Source: Brachionus koreanus
Lineage: Eukaryota > Rotifera > Eurotatoria > Ploima > Brachionidae
Direction: 5' to 3'
Length of the DNA: 64,000 bases
Assembly (NCBI GenBank): GCA_016987375.1
Contig: PJRA01000313.1
Span: 2,914,942-2,978,941 of the forward strand
In this document: positions 10,104 to 21,767 of the stretch, one piece after another
Layout of the letters: each line of letters starts with the position of its first letter
Numbering within the stretch: the stretch's first letter is position 1
Program-made: the position numbers and the translations under genes
The notes under the pieces: generated by a model
Told to the model about the DNA's origin: nothing
Seen by the model: the letters and a program-made list of their open reading frames with translations, nothing else
Database searches by the model: none

Positions 10104-11402
10104 TTAAAATGAAATTTTACTGCTATTTCTATTATTTTTTAATTTATTTTTTTTAACGAAATTTCGTTCAGTCTCGTATTCAATTTTAATTGATTTTTTA
10201 CCGGCTGTTTTTTTATCATTTGCTTTTTTCTTTTTGTTTCTAACTTCTTTCAGGTTGGCAGCTCGCTTTGATTTTTTATTTTCGGGCTCTTCATCATCAT
10301 CATCAATTCCGTTCTCATCTCCCATAAGTTCAGAATCACTTAAATCATCTTCCTCTTCAAAATCACTATCTACTTCACCTTCTTGGTCATTATCATCATT
10401 ATCATCATTGTCAAATTTGTTATCCATATCTTCAATTTCTTCATCACTCTCTTCAAAATCCGCTACAAATTCTCTTGTTTCATCATCCTTATAAAATAAA
10501 ATTTAATAAAAAATTTTTGATTTAATTTAAAAAAATTACCGATTCTTCTTCCATTTCTTTCTCAATTTCTGTATTTTTTTCCCATTCAGCTTCTTCATTA
10601 TCGCTTAGTTCTTCTTCATCAAGTACTTTGTCAAATGCAGTAATTGGAAAATTGTAAATGTCTCCATATGTTCCTTTTTTAAGTCTTTCTAATAGTTCTT
10701 TTTCGATAGCTTGATCAATATTAGCTGCTACTAATGCTTTGTTTTCTTTTCTTTGCTCTCGTCGTTCAATTTTTCGTTTTAATGGAACTAATGTTTTGCT
10801 AAAATGAAACTTTTATGTAAGCTAATTAAATCAAAATTTGATTATTACGTATTATTTAACGTTAAACGTCTAATTCTTGTTAAATATTGAGTGATTTTTG
10901 TGAATCTTTGTTTGCATTTGTGTTTGATAAACCTTTAGATTTTGTTATTTAAAAATAAATATAATTTTGCTCATTTAACTTACTTTGGCCAGTAAATCAA
11001 ATTGCGACTTATTTGTTCCATAGCTTTTTCATAATTTCTGGATAGTTTGACTTTTTCCCATAATTTAGAAGGAAAATGGGATCTTTCAACAGTTTTCATA
11101 TACAGATAACAAATACCTTTAGAATTAGATAGATTAAAACACAAAATTTAATTTTCGTATTTTTAGATACCTTTTTCTTCTCTTACTGTGGCATACTGAC
11201 TATTTGCTAATGGACACGAAGCACGATTACACAAACCGGTGAGATTGTATTCATTTCTGCAGAATTTTTGAGTTTTTGTTCTAGTTTTGAAAGAACAAAA
11301 CTGACCATTTATGATTCCCCAGATTACCTGTTCCAAATTTGATAAAATTATTTGAAATTAAAAAAATTATAAAATTCCATTTCTTACATCGTCTTGCTGC
11401 AT
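10104..11402 (-). CDS. MAK16: MAK16 60S ribosome-biogenesis factor
   Basis: Six exons: 11402-11388, 11327-11171, 11116-10984, 10932-10849, 10798-10540 and 10487-10104, about 343 aa. The first coding exon is just 15 nt (MQQDD). The conserved MAK16 core is clear: [20 protein letters not shown], then [54 protein letters not shown] and [15 protein letters not shown]. Cysteines in the first blocks bind metal in the pre-60S particle. The C-terminal 120 residues are acidic then Lys-rich and low-complexity, longer than in human MAK16 (300 aa). It acts in the nucleolus with RPF1 in early large-subunit assembly. It is divergent from ANKRD45, with 432 bp between the start codons. Confidence 0.95.
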
Positions 11403-11834
11403 TTTTTATTCAAGTATCGAGTTAAATTTTACTATTTCAAAAAATTATTTTGTTTATTAATTGCAAATTATCATATACACATGGATTTTGGTATTAATGT
11501 AGATGTATGAATTATATTTTTAAATTTAAAAAGTCTTGCATAGATAAATTAAATATTTATCAGCATAAAAAAATTAATTCATTTATTTATTGATTTGATA
11601 TTAATTAAAAAATCAAGAATTCTATTAATTTATTTATTGATTAGAAAAAAAAGTTTTAACATTACCGGTCATGCTTGTTTTTCTTTAAGTATTTTTTAAA
11701 ATAAACTTTCCATTTATACCTACTTGAAACAAACTCTTCGAGTTTCCATAGTTTTAATTAAAATACACGACTCAATCTTTATTATATTAAAAATTATTTT
11801 AAAAAGTTTGACAAACAGTTATTGGGCGCTCAGA
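11403..11834. promoter_or_regulatory. divergent intergenic region MAK16 / ANKRD45
   Basis: 432 bp separate two head-to-head start codons, so promoters for both genes presumably lie here. It is AT-rich with short direct repeats around attaatttatttattgat (about 11575-11645). No specific factor site can be assigned. Confidence 0.4.
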
Positions 11835-12826
11835 ATGACTTCCACTCCACAAAATAAAAAAAAAAGCAATAAAAATTCTAAAGACGCAATTGAAAGATAT
11901 TCACCGCCTGATATAGAAAATTTAACGCTAGATGAAAATATTTTATTTAAAAGTGCTTTAAAAAATGAATATCAACCTATTTGTGGGTCGTTTGATGTAA
12001 AGGAACATCCTTTGGCAACATTTATTGCAGAAAATAAATTGTTCGAGAAACGAGATGAACATGGCAAGACTCCTTTTGATCTAGCTGCTCAAATTGGCAA
12101 TAAAGATTTCATTAGAACCATTTTATTAAGAACTGATGAAAAAATAGATGAAAATGTCTTTAATCTCAGGAATTTGCTTAAACCAACATATTCGTACAAT
12201 TTTTTGCATTATGCTTGTATATGGGGAAGACTAGATTTAGTAAAGTTTTTAGTTGAGCAACAGAAATTACTTCTTGACCCATTAATTGATGATTTTATGT
12301 CAAATTCAAATGCTACTATGCAAAGCACAAAAAGCAATAGTTCAAATCCTAATTTTAAAACCTTAGGAAGTGTACTTTTACGATCAAAAACAAAAAATGG
12401 TGAAAGCCCACGTGATTTGGCATTTCGCTACAATCACCATGAACTTTTAGAATATTTGAATTATGCCGGTATATTTTGAAAATTAAAAGTTTTTTTCTTA
12501 TTTTCAAATTTTTAGAAAAAAGACAATCTTTTATTGATAACATAAATGAAGTTAAATTGATTGCTTCTGATTCGGAAAGAAACCAGAATAAATTTTCAAA
12601 AGATGATAAGAAAAAATTGGATAAAATTTATGCTGAAACAATGGACTGGTTAGAAAAAAACAAAGAACTTGTTGATATGGAAATATTAGATACTCAAATT
12701 AAATTGACTGAGAGTGAAGTAAAACCAATTTTAGATAAATTGACTTTACAAGAACCCAATATTTCAAATAGTAATATAAACAGCGGAAGTTTTACTAATC
12801 GTTCTAAAGAAACAACGAAAGCTTAA
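11835..12826 (+). CDS. ANKRD45: ankyrin-repeat protein ANKRD45
   Basis: Two exons, 11835-12468 and 12516-12826, encode about 314 aa. An upstream in-frame extension from 11724 is possible but has no recognisable content; the ATG in MTSTPQNKKK is preferred. Ankyrin repeats are visible as DEHGKTPFDLAAQIGNKDFI, FLHYACIWGRLDLVKFLVE and NGESPRDLAFRYNHHELLEY. The C-terminal exon (FSKDDKKKLDKIYAETMDWL and following) corresponds to the HSP70-C-like helical tail of vertebrate ANKRD45. The order of blocks and the HYACIWGRLDL motif match that family. ANKRD45 is associated with cilia and centrosomes in vertebrates; the role here is by homology. The second repeat pair is interrupted by a Ser/Asn-rich insert. 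Confidence 0.85.
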
Positions 12827-14087
12827 GGTAAAAACTAATTAAAATTGTTTTTAAACTATTGATTTTTTTTAATAAAAATAAAAATTCAGTTTTAATATCT
12901 TTAAATGATCTTTAAATGAATTAATTAAAGGACAGAAAATAAAATATAAAGATAAATTTAAAAAAAAATCCAACCGCTCAAAACTACTTTATATAAAAAT
13001 CGAAAAACTAAATTTAATAAATAAAATCGATTGACTCGTGGTCAAGCCACCGATCAGTCAAAATTTTTTTTATTAAGTCCATAATTCAATTTGGTTAAAA
13101 TATGTAACAAAAATCTTGGGAAAGTGGATAATTATACTTTTAAATAAAATGCCAAAATTATTTACAAAAAAATTAATTTTATTATAATTTTATTTCTTGT
13201 TAGGCTTGATTTATTAGAATATTATTGAAATGATGGTATGAGTAAATTTTACAGAACCAAAATACAAACATTTAATCTGGTTTAGTAAGAATAAAAATTT
13301 TCATATTCAAGAGATTATTTATTTAATTTACTAAAATAAATATTCTAGCTCAAATTTTGTGTCGACATAAAAAATTATAAATTTAAATTTTGCAAAATTT
13401 TTGGCCAATTTCGATATTTTATTTCAAATTTTATATCAAAAAATTGCAAGTGAAAATCTAATACTTGAATGCAAAATATGCAAATGAACATATCGGCATC
13501 ATGATTATTAAAATTACTTATATAAATGCAATTATGTCCCTTAAAATATTCAATTCTAAAATAACTCGTAAGGCATACTTTTATTTGGTCTCTTCTCTTG
13601 TCTTAAATGCACCCTCCTGATCATGAAAATGTCTTTATCTTCATCGTTTATCATAATTTTTAAAGCATAATTTTAAATGCATATTTAACCAAGCTTTATT
13701 TTAAAAAACGAAATAGATTTGAGCATATGTAAGAGACTATAAGTTTTAGTTTTAAATCATGAACGATGCATCAAATGTTCATTTAATCGTGGTTCTCTCT
13801 ATTTTTCCATTTTGCTGACTGAGTTTTTAATTTTGCTTTCTAGAAATTTTCCTAAATAGCTCAGCTTAACGAAAAAATCAATCTTCTCTTTCTCTTTGCT
13901 CTTTTTTCATTTTGGCAAATAAAAGTTTAAAAAAAGATTTTCGCTGATCGCAAACAAAAAGCAACTCAATATTTGCATTTTTCCTACCCAACTATTTAAT
14001 AATTAAGTCAAAATTAAAATTTTAAAATTTTAAATATGAATAGGTTAATAACAGAAAAAATTGATAGTATTGTTTTGTTTTGTGAAA
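12827..14087. other. intergenic region before paired-HTH/BEN locus
   Basis: 1.26 kb of AT-rich DNA with no supported gene. The 3' part (13790-13960) is pyrimidine-rich with ctcttttt/tctctttct runs and may be 5' flank of the next gene. Confidence 0.4.
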
Positions 14088-14447
14088 ATGGGTCGGCTGT
14101 CAACGTTTGCCAAAAATCGAATACTTAATCTTAGATTTCAGAAGAGCTATCGAATAAAGCAAATAGCCAACGCTCTATTCCAAGAGGATAATATCAAAGT
14201 CTCGCGTAAATCTATAAGTACATTTTTGAAGAAATACATTGAGACCAAGTCAATCAACGACAAGCCTAGAAGCGGACGCAATAAAAAACTTACACCCGAA
14301 GAAATAAATTTGATCGGCGAAGTAACCAGGCTCAACCGGGACATTACTGCTCCGAAAATAAAAGAATATTTAAATCTCAATGTTTCCACGTATACAATAT
14401 TACGAGCTAGCAAGCTTTTTGAATGGAATAAGCTCAATCCAAATTCG
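14088..14447 (+). CDS. paired/Tc1-type HTH DNA-binding exon, truncated by assembly gap
   Basis: About 120 residues are readable before the run of N. The reading starts MGRLSTFAKNRILNLRF and shows two helix-turn-helix units linked by KPRSGRNKKLTPEE, the GRPR-like linker seen in Tc1/mariner transposases and paired domains. Second-unit residues include TAPKIKEYLNLNVSTYTILR. The frame is open up to the gap at 14448. No DDE catalytic block is visible because the sequence is missing. It could be the N-terminus of a Tc1-like transposase, or the first exon of a host gene that continues to the BEN domains after the gap. The start at 14088 is chosen because upstream in-frame codons lack conservation. 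Confidence 0.6.
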
Positions 14448-15192
14448 NNNNNNNNNNNNNNNNNNNNNNNNNNNNNNNNNNNNNNNNNNNNNNNNNNNNN
14501 NNNNNNNNNNNNNNNNNNNNNNNNNNNNNNNNNNNNNNNNNNNNNNNNNNNNNNNNNNNNNNNNNNNNNNNNNNNNNNNNNNNNNNNNNNNNNNNNNNNN
14601 NNNNNNNNNNNNNNNNNNNNNNNNNNNNNNNNNNNNNNNNNNNNNNNNNNNNNNNNNNNNNNNNNNNNNNNNNNNNNNNNNNNNNNNNNNNNNNNNNNNN
14701 NNNNNNNNNNNNNNNNNNNNNNNNNNNNNNNNNNNNNNNNNNNNNNNNNNNNNNNNNNNNNNNNNNNNNNNNNNNNNNNNNNNNNNNNNNNNNNNNNNNN
14801 NNNNNNNNNNNNNNNNNNNNNNNNNNNNNNNNNNNNNNNNNNNNNNNNNNNNNNNNNNNNNNNNNNNNNNNNNNNNNNNNNNNNNNNNNNNNNNNNNNNN
14901 NNNNNNNNNNNNNNNNNNNNNNNNNNNNNNNNNNNNNNNNNNNNNNNNNNNNNNNNNNNNNNNNNNNNNNNNNNNNNNNNNNNNNNNNNNNNNNNNNNNN
15001 NNNNNNNNNNNNNNNNNNNNNNNNNNNNNNNNNNNNNNNNNNNNNNNNNNNNNNNNNNNNNNNNNNNNNNNNNNNNNNNNNNNNNNNNNNNNNNNNNNNN
15101 NNNNNNNNNNNNNNNNNNNNNNNNNNNNNNNNNNNNNNNNNNNNNNNNNNNNNNNNNNNNNNNNNNNNNNNNNNNNNNNNNNNNNNNNNNNN
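14448..15192. other. assembly gap of 745 N
   Basis: Unsequenced bases. The gap separates the HTH exon from the BEN exons, so continuity between them cannot be judged. Confidence 0.99.
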
Positions 15193-16697
15193 AAACGTGA
15201 AAAAATGCTTGGTGCTTCTAGTGTAAAATTCAAAAATCATCAAATGTTATATCTAAACATATTTTTGACAATTTTAAACTCAGCTTTTTCTTTTTTTTTT
15301 TGAAAATTAATAAAAAAATTAATTTTAATCTAATTTAGAGCTTCCACCAGATGCCAATATGAATCTAATACCGGAATCTGAAGTCCTTTTGACCAAAAAT
15401 ATATCTTCGTCACCGATGGTTTTTGCAACAAAAATATTGTACAAGATATTTAAGTTGGATGAACTAATCGGACACAATGTTAGCGGAAAAACATTTAACA
15501 AATACATAAAGAATAAAAAAGCCCTAGACGAAAAACGTATTAATTATATACGTTGGTTAGTTGAAAATTATTTCGAAGCGGAAAGCAAAGATGAACTTTG
15601 GAAATCATGCCGGACCGCCATAAATAAAAGCATACGAAACAATGAAATCAAGTTTGCTAACGCTGTTGGTATACCTCCGAATAACTTTGATGAGTTACAG
15701 CAAAATTTAGCTCTATCTGAACAACAACAAATTCAACACCAAACACTTCAACATGAAATACATTATACACCCGATTTTACGTCAGACCAAAATAACAGTA
15801 TTACACATTTAAACAGTGATCAGATTGGTGGCACTCCATCAGCAACCATTATTAATTTACAACCCAATTTAAGTATTTTTCAAATTACAAACGATCTACC
15901 GCCTAACGATCTAGATGAACTTCATCCTGATAATGAAGTCAATCTAAAACTAGCCAACCATTTAAATCAGACCACATCAATTGTTCGTCTTACAGACGAG
16001 GCTGATATTCCACCAGAATTTATTCAGCATGATGACAAAGTTTACATTGATCTAAACAAAGCAGCTAAATTAGGTAATAAAATAAAATTTAATTAAATTT
16101 TAAAAAAATTTAAATTTAATTTTTTTCTATTTTATTGGTCTAGATACTGATTCCATAGTATTCGATGAGACCAATAACCAATTTATAGTGCATAGCGAGC
16201 CTAGCAAAATGAGTATTTTGTCTGAGCCCGAAATACTGGAACTAAAGAATTTGTGTTGCTGTTCTCCGATGATTTTTTCAACCAAAGTGTTGCTTAAAAT
16301 ATTCACTAAAGAAGAATTAATTGGTCACAATGTGAGTGGTAAAACATTTCATAAAAATTTGAAAAACAAGCAACCATTAGATGAGGATCGAATCGATTAT
16401 ATTCGTCATTTGGTCGAGAAGTATTTTCCCGAGAAAAATATCGAAATTATATGGAAGTCATGCCGTAAGGCAATTAACCGAGTGATTCGAAATTTTGAAA
16501 TAAAGGAGTCTCGACTTATAAAATCGATAGAGGACGACATTCTAATGGAAGCTGATGGATACGACGGTGAAAATTTAGACAAGTCAAATGATGAGTCAGA
16601 AATCGAAATGTTTTGCGAAAATGCTCATAGCACGCATAGTAATGACCGATCAACAAGCAGTTTAGAGACTTTTAATTTAAATTCTAGTAATTTATGA
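15193..16697 (+). CDS. tandem BEN-domain protein, 5' end in gap
   Basis: Visible exons: 15193-15220 (coding KREKMLGAS, continuing from the gap), 15339-16073 and 16144-16697, with phases that join cleanly. Each of the two long exons encodes one BEN domain: LIGHNVSGKTFNKYIKNKK with LWKSCRTAINKSIRN, and LIGHNVSGKTFHKNLKNKQ with IWKSCRKAINRVIRN. BEN domains bind DNA or mediate protein contacts in chromatin repressors (BEND and Insensitive families). Between the domains lies a Gln/Asn-rich linker; the end is acidic and Ser-rich. The two domains are close copies, indicating tandem duplication. Whether the paired-type HTH at 14088 belongs to the same protein is unresolved. Confidence 0.8.
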
Positions 16698-18204
16698 CTA
16701 TGATTATTAAAAATTTGAAGTACGTTTTTTGGCAGTATCTTGTTTTTTTTTGTTTTTTTTTTTGGCATTTTTATAAACCAATATATTTGTTTAAATTAAA
16801 ATGTTATTTTTTTTAGTTATTTTATTGTTGCAGTATTTGAGAAAATTTACTTTATATTTTTTGCTTTTTTCGCTTAAGTTTATTTTAACCTCTTAAACTA
16901 ATGTAAAAATATGAATAGAATTAAAATTTTATTAAAAATAAAATTAAAGAATTATTCAATTTTTTTTCAATACGTGAAAAAACAAAACTAGATATTTTGT
17001 GCAATATTTTAGAAAATTTTTAGCATTCATTTGATTACCAAATAATTTGAGAGAGTTTCTGAAATAAAACACAACAAATCTAAAAATTTGAAAATGTAAA
17101 AAGTGATACTACTTCATTTTAGATTTTGTGAAATCTAGTACAATAGAACAGAACAAAACTTTAAAAATTCTAATAACTTTTTTTTCAAAAGCCAAAATAA
17201 AGTTCTGTAAATGCAACATGGTACAACATTCAAAGTTGCACAATTATGAAAAATCTGGTAAAACTCTGCAAACTTAGCTTAGACAAACTTAGACAAATTT
17301 GGCTATAGTGCACTTTGCAGAGACTTTGCAGATCATTAGCTGACTTTTGGTGCAACTAAGTATTTTACCAAATAAATAATCCAATTTTCATAAAAATTAT
17401 ATTTTGCCGTTCTGAAATTATTCTTCATTTAAAGCTAGAGCATAAATTTCCCACTTTGTTTGTTGACAAAATATCTTCACTTATACTAAACTTTGAAAAC
17501 TTTTAATCGATTTATTAAGACTCTGATTAAAATTTTTTTTTATTTTTTAAATTTTTTATTGTATTTTTTTAAAATTAAATTTAATTTTGATCAATTAAAA
17601 ATTTAAGAACTGTTTCAGATAACGAGTAAGCTTTGAAAATGTTGAAAATCCATCAAGTTTTTTTAATCGATTTATGAAATTTAGAACTTTTTAAAATTGT
17701 TTAAAAAGACTTGGTATATTTATTATTTAATCAATTATTGAAAATCGAATACCAATACTAATTTTTTCATAATAAAGGCCTTGGAGGCAAATAAAAAAAT
17801 TCTATCAATTTCTTCAATAAAAATTTGATAAACCTTTAAAAAAATAAAAATAAATATACATATTTAGTAAACTAATTTTGTAAAAATAAATGAAACAGAT
17901 TTGAAAAGATATATGCGTTTAGCAATTAAAAATATTTTTTAAAAAATTAAATTTTTTTATTAATAAACATTTATTTAAATTAAGTTTTTTTTTAATTATT
18001 TTTTTCATGAAAACAGGTTTGAAAACAAAAATTGAGAAAAAATGTAAAGAGAAAATTTTTGCCGGTAAATTTACAAAAAAAATTTTTTGAAAAAAAAAAA
18101 CAATCAAAAAAAAATGTTTTAAATTACAAATAACATTAGTTATAAAATTACTTATAAACAAGTTTGCATCTTAAGTCTTAAAGCAAGCATTCAAATGAAG
18201 GATC
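16698..18204. other. intergenic region with dispersed repeat
   Basis: 1.5 kb between two converging genes, the BEN protein and vasa. It contains one copy of a dispersed repeat (17146-17330, listed separately) and otherwise poly-A/T tracts. The small open frame at 17919-18161 minus is homopolymer-rich and is not called. Confidence 0.4.
17146..17330 (+). repeat. dispersed repeat copy A
   Basis: Contains gttctgtaaatgcaacatgg followed by an AT-rich body and ends tagtgcactttgcagagact. The reverse complement recurs at 41776-42310 with clear similarity along most of its length. It is an interspersed, non-coding element of unknown class. Confidence 0.65.
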
Positions 18205-20862
18205 TTAGTCCCATGATTCCTCTTCATTTTCAGCTCCATTAATAGTCGAAAAAGCACTTGGCTTATAATCAACTGACATACGATTAAATTTGTCTCTAAG
18301 ATCAGTCGAACGTAAATTTGTACTTTCTGAATTTACTACTGGATTTTCACTAAACGAATTGAGCCATTCGGGAATATTTTGTCCGGCCTGTGACAAAATT
18401 CGAACTAATGGCCGGGCTAATTTTTGATCATTTTCACTTTCAGGATCGAAAAAACTGATCGATTTTCCCAAATTACCGCATCTGCCAGTGCGACCAATCC
18501 GATGTACATATTCATCTATTGTCGATGGCAAATCAAAATTAATAACATGATTAACTTTTTCTATATCTAAGCCTCGGGCTGCAACTGCAGTACAAACCAA
18601 AATATTTTTTGAGCCATTTTTAAATTCTTTTAAAGCAAATTCTCTTTGTGATTGTAGTCGATCACCATGAATAGAAGTGGCTGGATAGCCTTTCTGAATC
18701 AAAATGAAAGCAGTTACATCAGCGTCTTTCTTATGCTCTACAAAAATCATGGTCCTTTCATTTCCGATTTGATCCAGAATTTCTATGCATTTATCTCTCT
18801 TTTCGAATTTTGTTACTTTATAAATATTTTGTTCAACATCTGTGTTAGCACCGCCAACTTGACCAACTGCCAAGAACAAGTAGTCATTCAAAAAGTCTTG
18901 CGCTAATCTTTGAATCTCATCGGGAAATGTGGCTGAAAACATGAATGTGCAACGATCATTTTTTTCTTTTACTTTACCTTTTTCTAAGATGTCTCTAACT
19001 GCTTTCTCGAAACCCATGTCTAACATACGGTCCGCTTCATCGAGCACAAAATATTTTACTTTCTCCAAGCTTATCTTATTTTCTTCAATGACATGTAAAA
19101 GACGACCTGGCGTAGCTACAAGAATGTTGCATCCATTTTCCACTTTGTTTAATTGATAGCCCAAGTAAACACCACCGTATAAAGTTTGAGTCTGAATGAT
19201 AGATCCATGACTAAATTTTTTACACTCATAAAAAATTTGAAGAGCCAATTCTCGCGTAGGTGATAAAATTAAGGCCTGAGGTTGTTGTATACTACTCAAT
19301 TGACTAGACTCGATTCCATCTTCTAAAATATTTTTTAAAATTGGAAGAACAAAAGCTGCTGTTTTTCCAGAACCAGTCTGAGCACAAGCCATAAGATCTC
19401 TTCTTTTGAGGATAATAGGAATTGAATACTGTTGAACAGCCGTTGGAATATTATATTTTGTTTTTTGTATATTTTCAAGCAATAATTCAGAAAAATTGGC
19501 CTCAACAAATGACGAAATTGGCTTAACATCTTCACTACCATTCCCAGACAAATCAGTTTTTATTTCAATTTGTTTTTTAAAATTAACTCCTGCAGCTACA
19601 GTAGTGAATAAAGATTCTTCCGTTTCTTCTACATCAACAGGAATATATTTTTCTTTTTTAACTGGTTCATTTTCTGAATTTCTCTTATCATTAACTTTTC
19701 CAAAGCCTTCATTTTGTTCATCTCGTTTTCTAAATGATCTTTCTCCATCACCAGTGCTTTTATCTCTATTTCTATATGGTCTTCTTTCACCAGTTTCAGT
19801 TCCATTGTTTTGTCCAAATCCTCTATTAAAGCCTCTACTTTCTTTATCACCATTTTCATCATTTCTTCGATTGTATGATCTTCTATCATTACTTTGTTCT
19901 CCATCATATCGTCGATTAAATCTTCTTTTTTCACCATCACCATTATCCTCATTACGATTATTGAAACTAAATCCCTTACGTTCACCATCATTATTGTCAT
20001 CTCGATTTCCAAAATTTTTACTAAAAGTTCTTCTTTCTCCATCACCAGTGCTTTTATCTCTATTTCTATATGGTCTTCTCTCACCATTTTCATTTCTATT
20101 TTTTTGTCCAAATCCTCTATTAAAACCTCTGTTTTCTTCGTCACCATTTCTGTTCTCATTTCGATTTCCGAAACTTCTATTAAATCCTCTATTTTCTCCA
20201 TCACCATTTTCATTATTTCGTCTGAATCTGCGCTCTTCTCCTTGTTCGTCGTTTCTTCTGCTAAAGCCACCATTTTCTCCGTTTCTTCGATTAAAACCAA
20301 ATTCTTGTCGATCATTTCTATCATCATGTTTATTTCCAAATTTTAAACCACGTCTTTCTCCATCATCATTTTCATTATTGCGACGATTAAAATTTCTATC
20401 ATTGTCAAATTTGCGGTAAAGTTTTTTTTCTCCGTTTTCGAATTCATTGTTTCTTCTTAAATTATCAAATCTTTTTGGTTCATTTGATTCCAAGTTTTCT
20501 TCCTTCTTACCAAAGCCATCCCAATTTTCATCGCTTTCTTGTTTGGAACTAAAGCCAAGACAAGTTTCTTCTACATCATAATCTTGGAATTTTTCTTCAG
20601 ACAAATCAGTATTTTTTGATTTAATTAGGCAATTTAATTCACCAAATCTAAATGAGTTGTTATTTTCATCCTTATTGTTTTCATCTATTTTTCCAGGCTT
20701 GGTAAAATCAAGTTGTTTGTTTAAACCAGGTCGACCCCTTCCAGTGGAACGCTTCGGTATGTTGTCAAATTTTTTCTCTTCAAATCCGAAACTGTCTTCT
20801 TTAGGCTTTAGGGAAGTGAAAGAACTAGTTTCAGAGATTTCGGTATCCCAATTATCTTCCAT
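18205..20862 (-). CDS. DDX4: Vasa/DDX4 DEAD-box RNA helicase
   Basis: A single exon encodes 885 aa. Residues about 440-820 are a complete DEAD-box core: AQTGSGKT (494-501), PTRELALQI, DEAD (608-611), SATFPDE, then ARGLDIEKV and HRIGRTGR (787-794). Features that favour Vasa over DDX3 are VGQVGGANTDVEQ, RPLVRILSQAGQNIPEWL and the acidic terminus ending SWD, typical of Vasa tails. The N-terminal 430 residues are low-complexity, rich in Arg, Asn, Gly, Glu and Phe, with repeats such as GERRPYRNRDKSTGDGER twice. Classic RGG runs are few and no CCHC zinc knuckles are present. Vasa acts in germ granules in piRNA processing and germline mRNA translation. There is no intron, unlike many neighbours. PL10/DDX3 is the alternative call but less likely. 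Confidence 0.88.
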   Translation of the reverse strand: MEDNWDTEISETSSFTSLKPKEDSFGFEEKKFDNIPKRSTGRGRPGLNKQLDFTKPGKIDENNKDENNNSFRFGELNCLIKSKNTDLSEEKFQDYDVEETCLGFSSKQESDENWDGFGKKEENLESNEPKRFDNLRRNNEFENGEKKLYRKFDNDRNFNRRNNENDDGERRGLKFGNKHDDRNDRQEFGFNRRNGENGGFSRRNDEQGEERRFRRNNENGDGENRGFNRSFGNRNENRNGDEENRGFNRGFGQKNRNENGERRPYRNRDKSTGDGERRTFSKNFGNRDDNNDGERKGFSFNNRNEDNGDGEKRRFNRRYDGEQSNDRRSYNRRNDENGDKESRGFNRGFGQNNGTETGERRPYRNRDKSTGDGERSFRKRDEQNEGFGKVNDKRNSENEPVKKEKYIPVDVEETEESLFTTVAAGVNFKKQIEIKTDLSGNGSEDVKPISSFVEANFSELLLENIQKTKYNIPTAVQQYSIPIILKRRDLMACAQTGSGKTAAFVLPILKNILEDGIESSQLSSIQQPQALILSPTRELALQIFYECKKFSHGSIIQTQTLYGGVYLGYQLNKVENGCNILVATPGRLLHVIEENKISLEKVKYFVLDEADRMLDMGFEKAVRDILEKGKVKEKNDRCTFMFSATFPDEIQRLAQDFLNDYLFLAVGQVGGANTDVEQNIYKVTKFEKRDKCIEILDQIGNERTMIFVEHKKDADVTAFILIQKGYPATSIHGDRLQSQREFALKEFKNGSKNILVCTAVAARGLDIEKVNHVINFDLPSTIDEYVHRIGRTGRCGNLGKSISFFDPESENDQKLARPLVRILSQAGQNIPEWLNSFSENPVVNSESTNLRSTDLRDKFNRMSVDYKPSAFSTINGAENEEESWD
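19629..20420. repeat. degenerate tandem repeats coding the Vasa N-terminus
   Basis: Purine-rich coding repeats encode Asn/Gly/Arg/Glu modules. A stretch of about 45 bp is nearly identical at 19744-19790 and 20039-20083, encoding RNRDKSTGDGER. Long open frames in the other frames here are by-products of the repeat composition. Confidence 0.7.
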
Positions 20863-21767
20863 TATTTATATCGGTGGATTTTTTTCTAAAAATATAATAT
20901 TTTCTTTTGATATTTTTAGATGTTTTCTAAGTAAATAAATTTTTTAAAATAAGAGATTTATTTGAGAGGAAATTCGCTTTAAAATCAACTTAAATAAAAA
21001 AATTCTTGAACTCTCATGACTGCAGTCGCGATTGATGAAGCTTATATTTTTTTTAAAACAAGAATTACATGCAGTTTTTATTGTAATTATGCATCATTAC
21101 AAAATTTTAAATTTTGAATAGCCACACACATGTTCTGAATAATTAATGTATAAAATAAGAAATTTTTATCATACTAGCCTTAAAGGGTTTTAAAAAAAAG
21201 AAAAGTGTTTTTATCAAGTTTCACCTTACCTAAAAAGCAATTTTTTTTATTTAAAAAAAAAAGCAAAATCAGAAGAAAAAATTTAAATTATCATTATATG
21301 TTGTTATGCTTTTTAAAAAAAAAAAAAGATGAATAATTATCTGGTATTTTTAATTTGCTATAATTAAATGAAGATTTTAAATTTCTACTAAAAGGCTGAT
21401 AAAAAAGAAAAATACTGGAAAACCTGAAAAGAGCAATCTTGACTGTTTTATATGGATATTAAATAAACTTTAATGTCTTGAAATTAAATAAAAAATTTAG
21501 ATTTTTTAATTAGTTTCTTATTTGATTTTTAATTCAATAAAATGCATTTTATCATTTTTAATGTTTCAGAAAATTTTAATTTAAAAAATTTTTCAGAAAT
21601 CAAAAAATTATTTTAACTCTTTTAAATCTATTTTTAATAAAAATCCTGTTATCTTTGTTTACAAAATTCAATTAAAAATGATAGAATAGAAATAAATATC
21701 TTTAAAATTTTTTCTTGTTTTTTTATTAAGAAAATTTTGGAAATAAAAACAATAAAACAAAAAAATA
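20863..21767. other. intergenic region between STARD7 and vasa
   Basis: 0.9 kb of AT-rich sequence with A-runs. It holds the vasa promoter and the STARD7 3' flank, both minus strand. No repeat or RNA gene was recognised. Confidence 0.4.

Noticed and set aside
14380..15303. Long frames through the run of N on both strands
   Set aside because: They are open only because the unknown bases contain no stop codons.
19496..20419. Long open frame on the plus strand opposite vasa (307 codons), plus two other long frames here
   Set aside because: Ser/Leu/Pro-rich translation is the reverse reading of the purine-rich Vasa repeats; no start context or homology.
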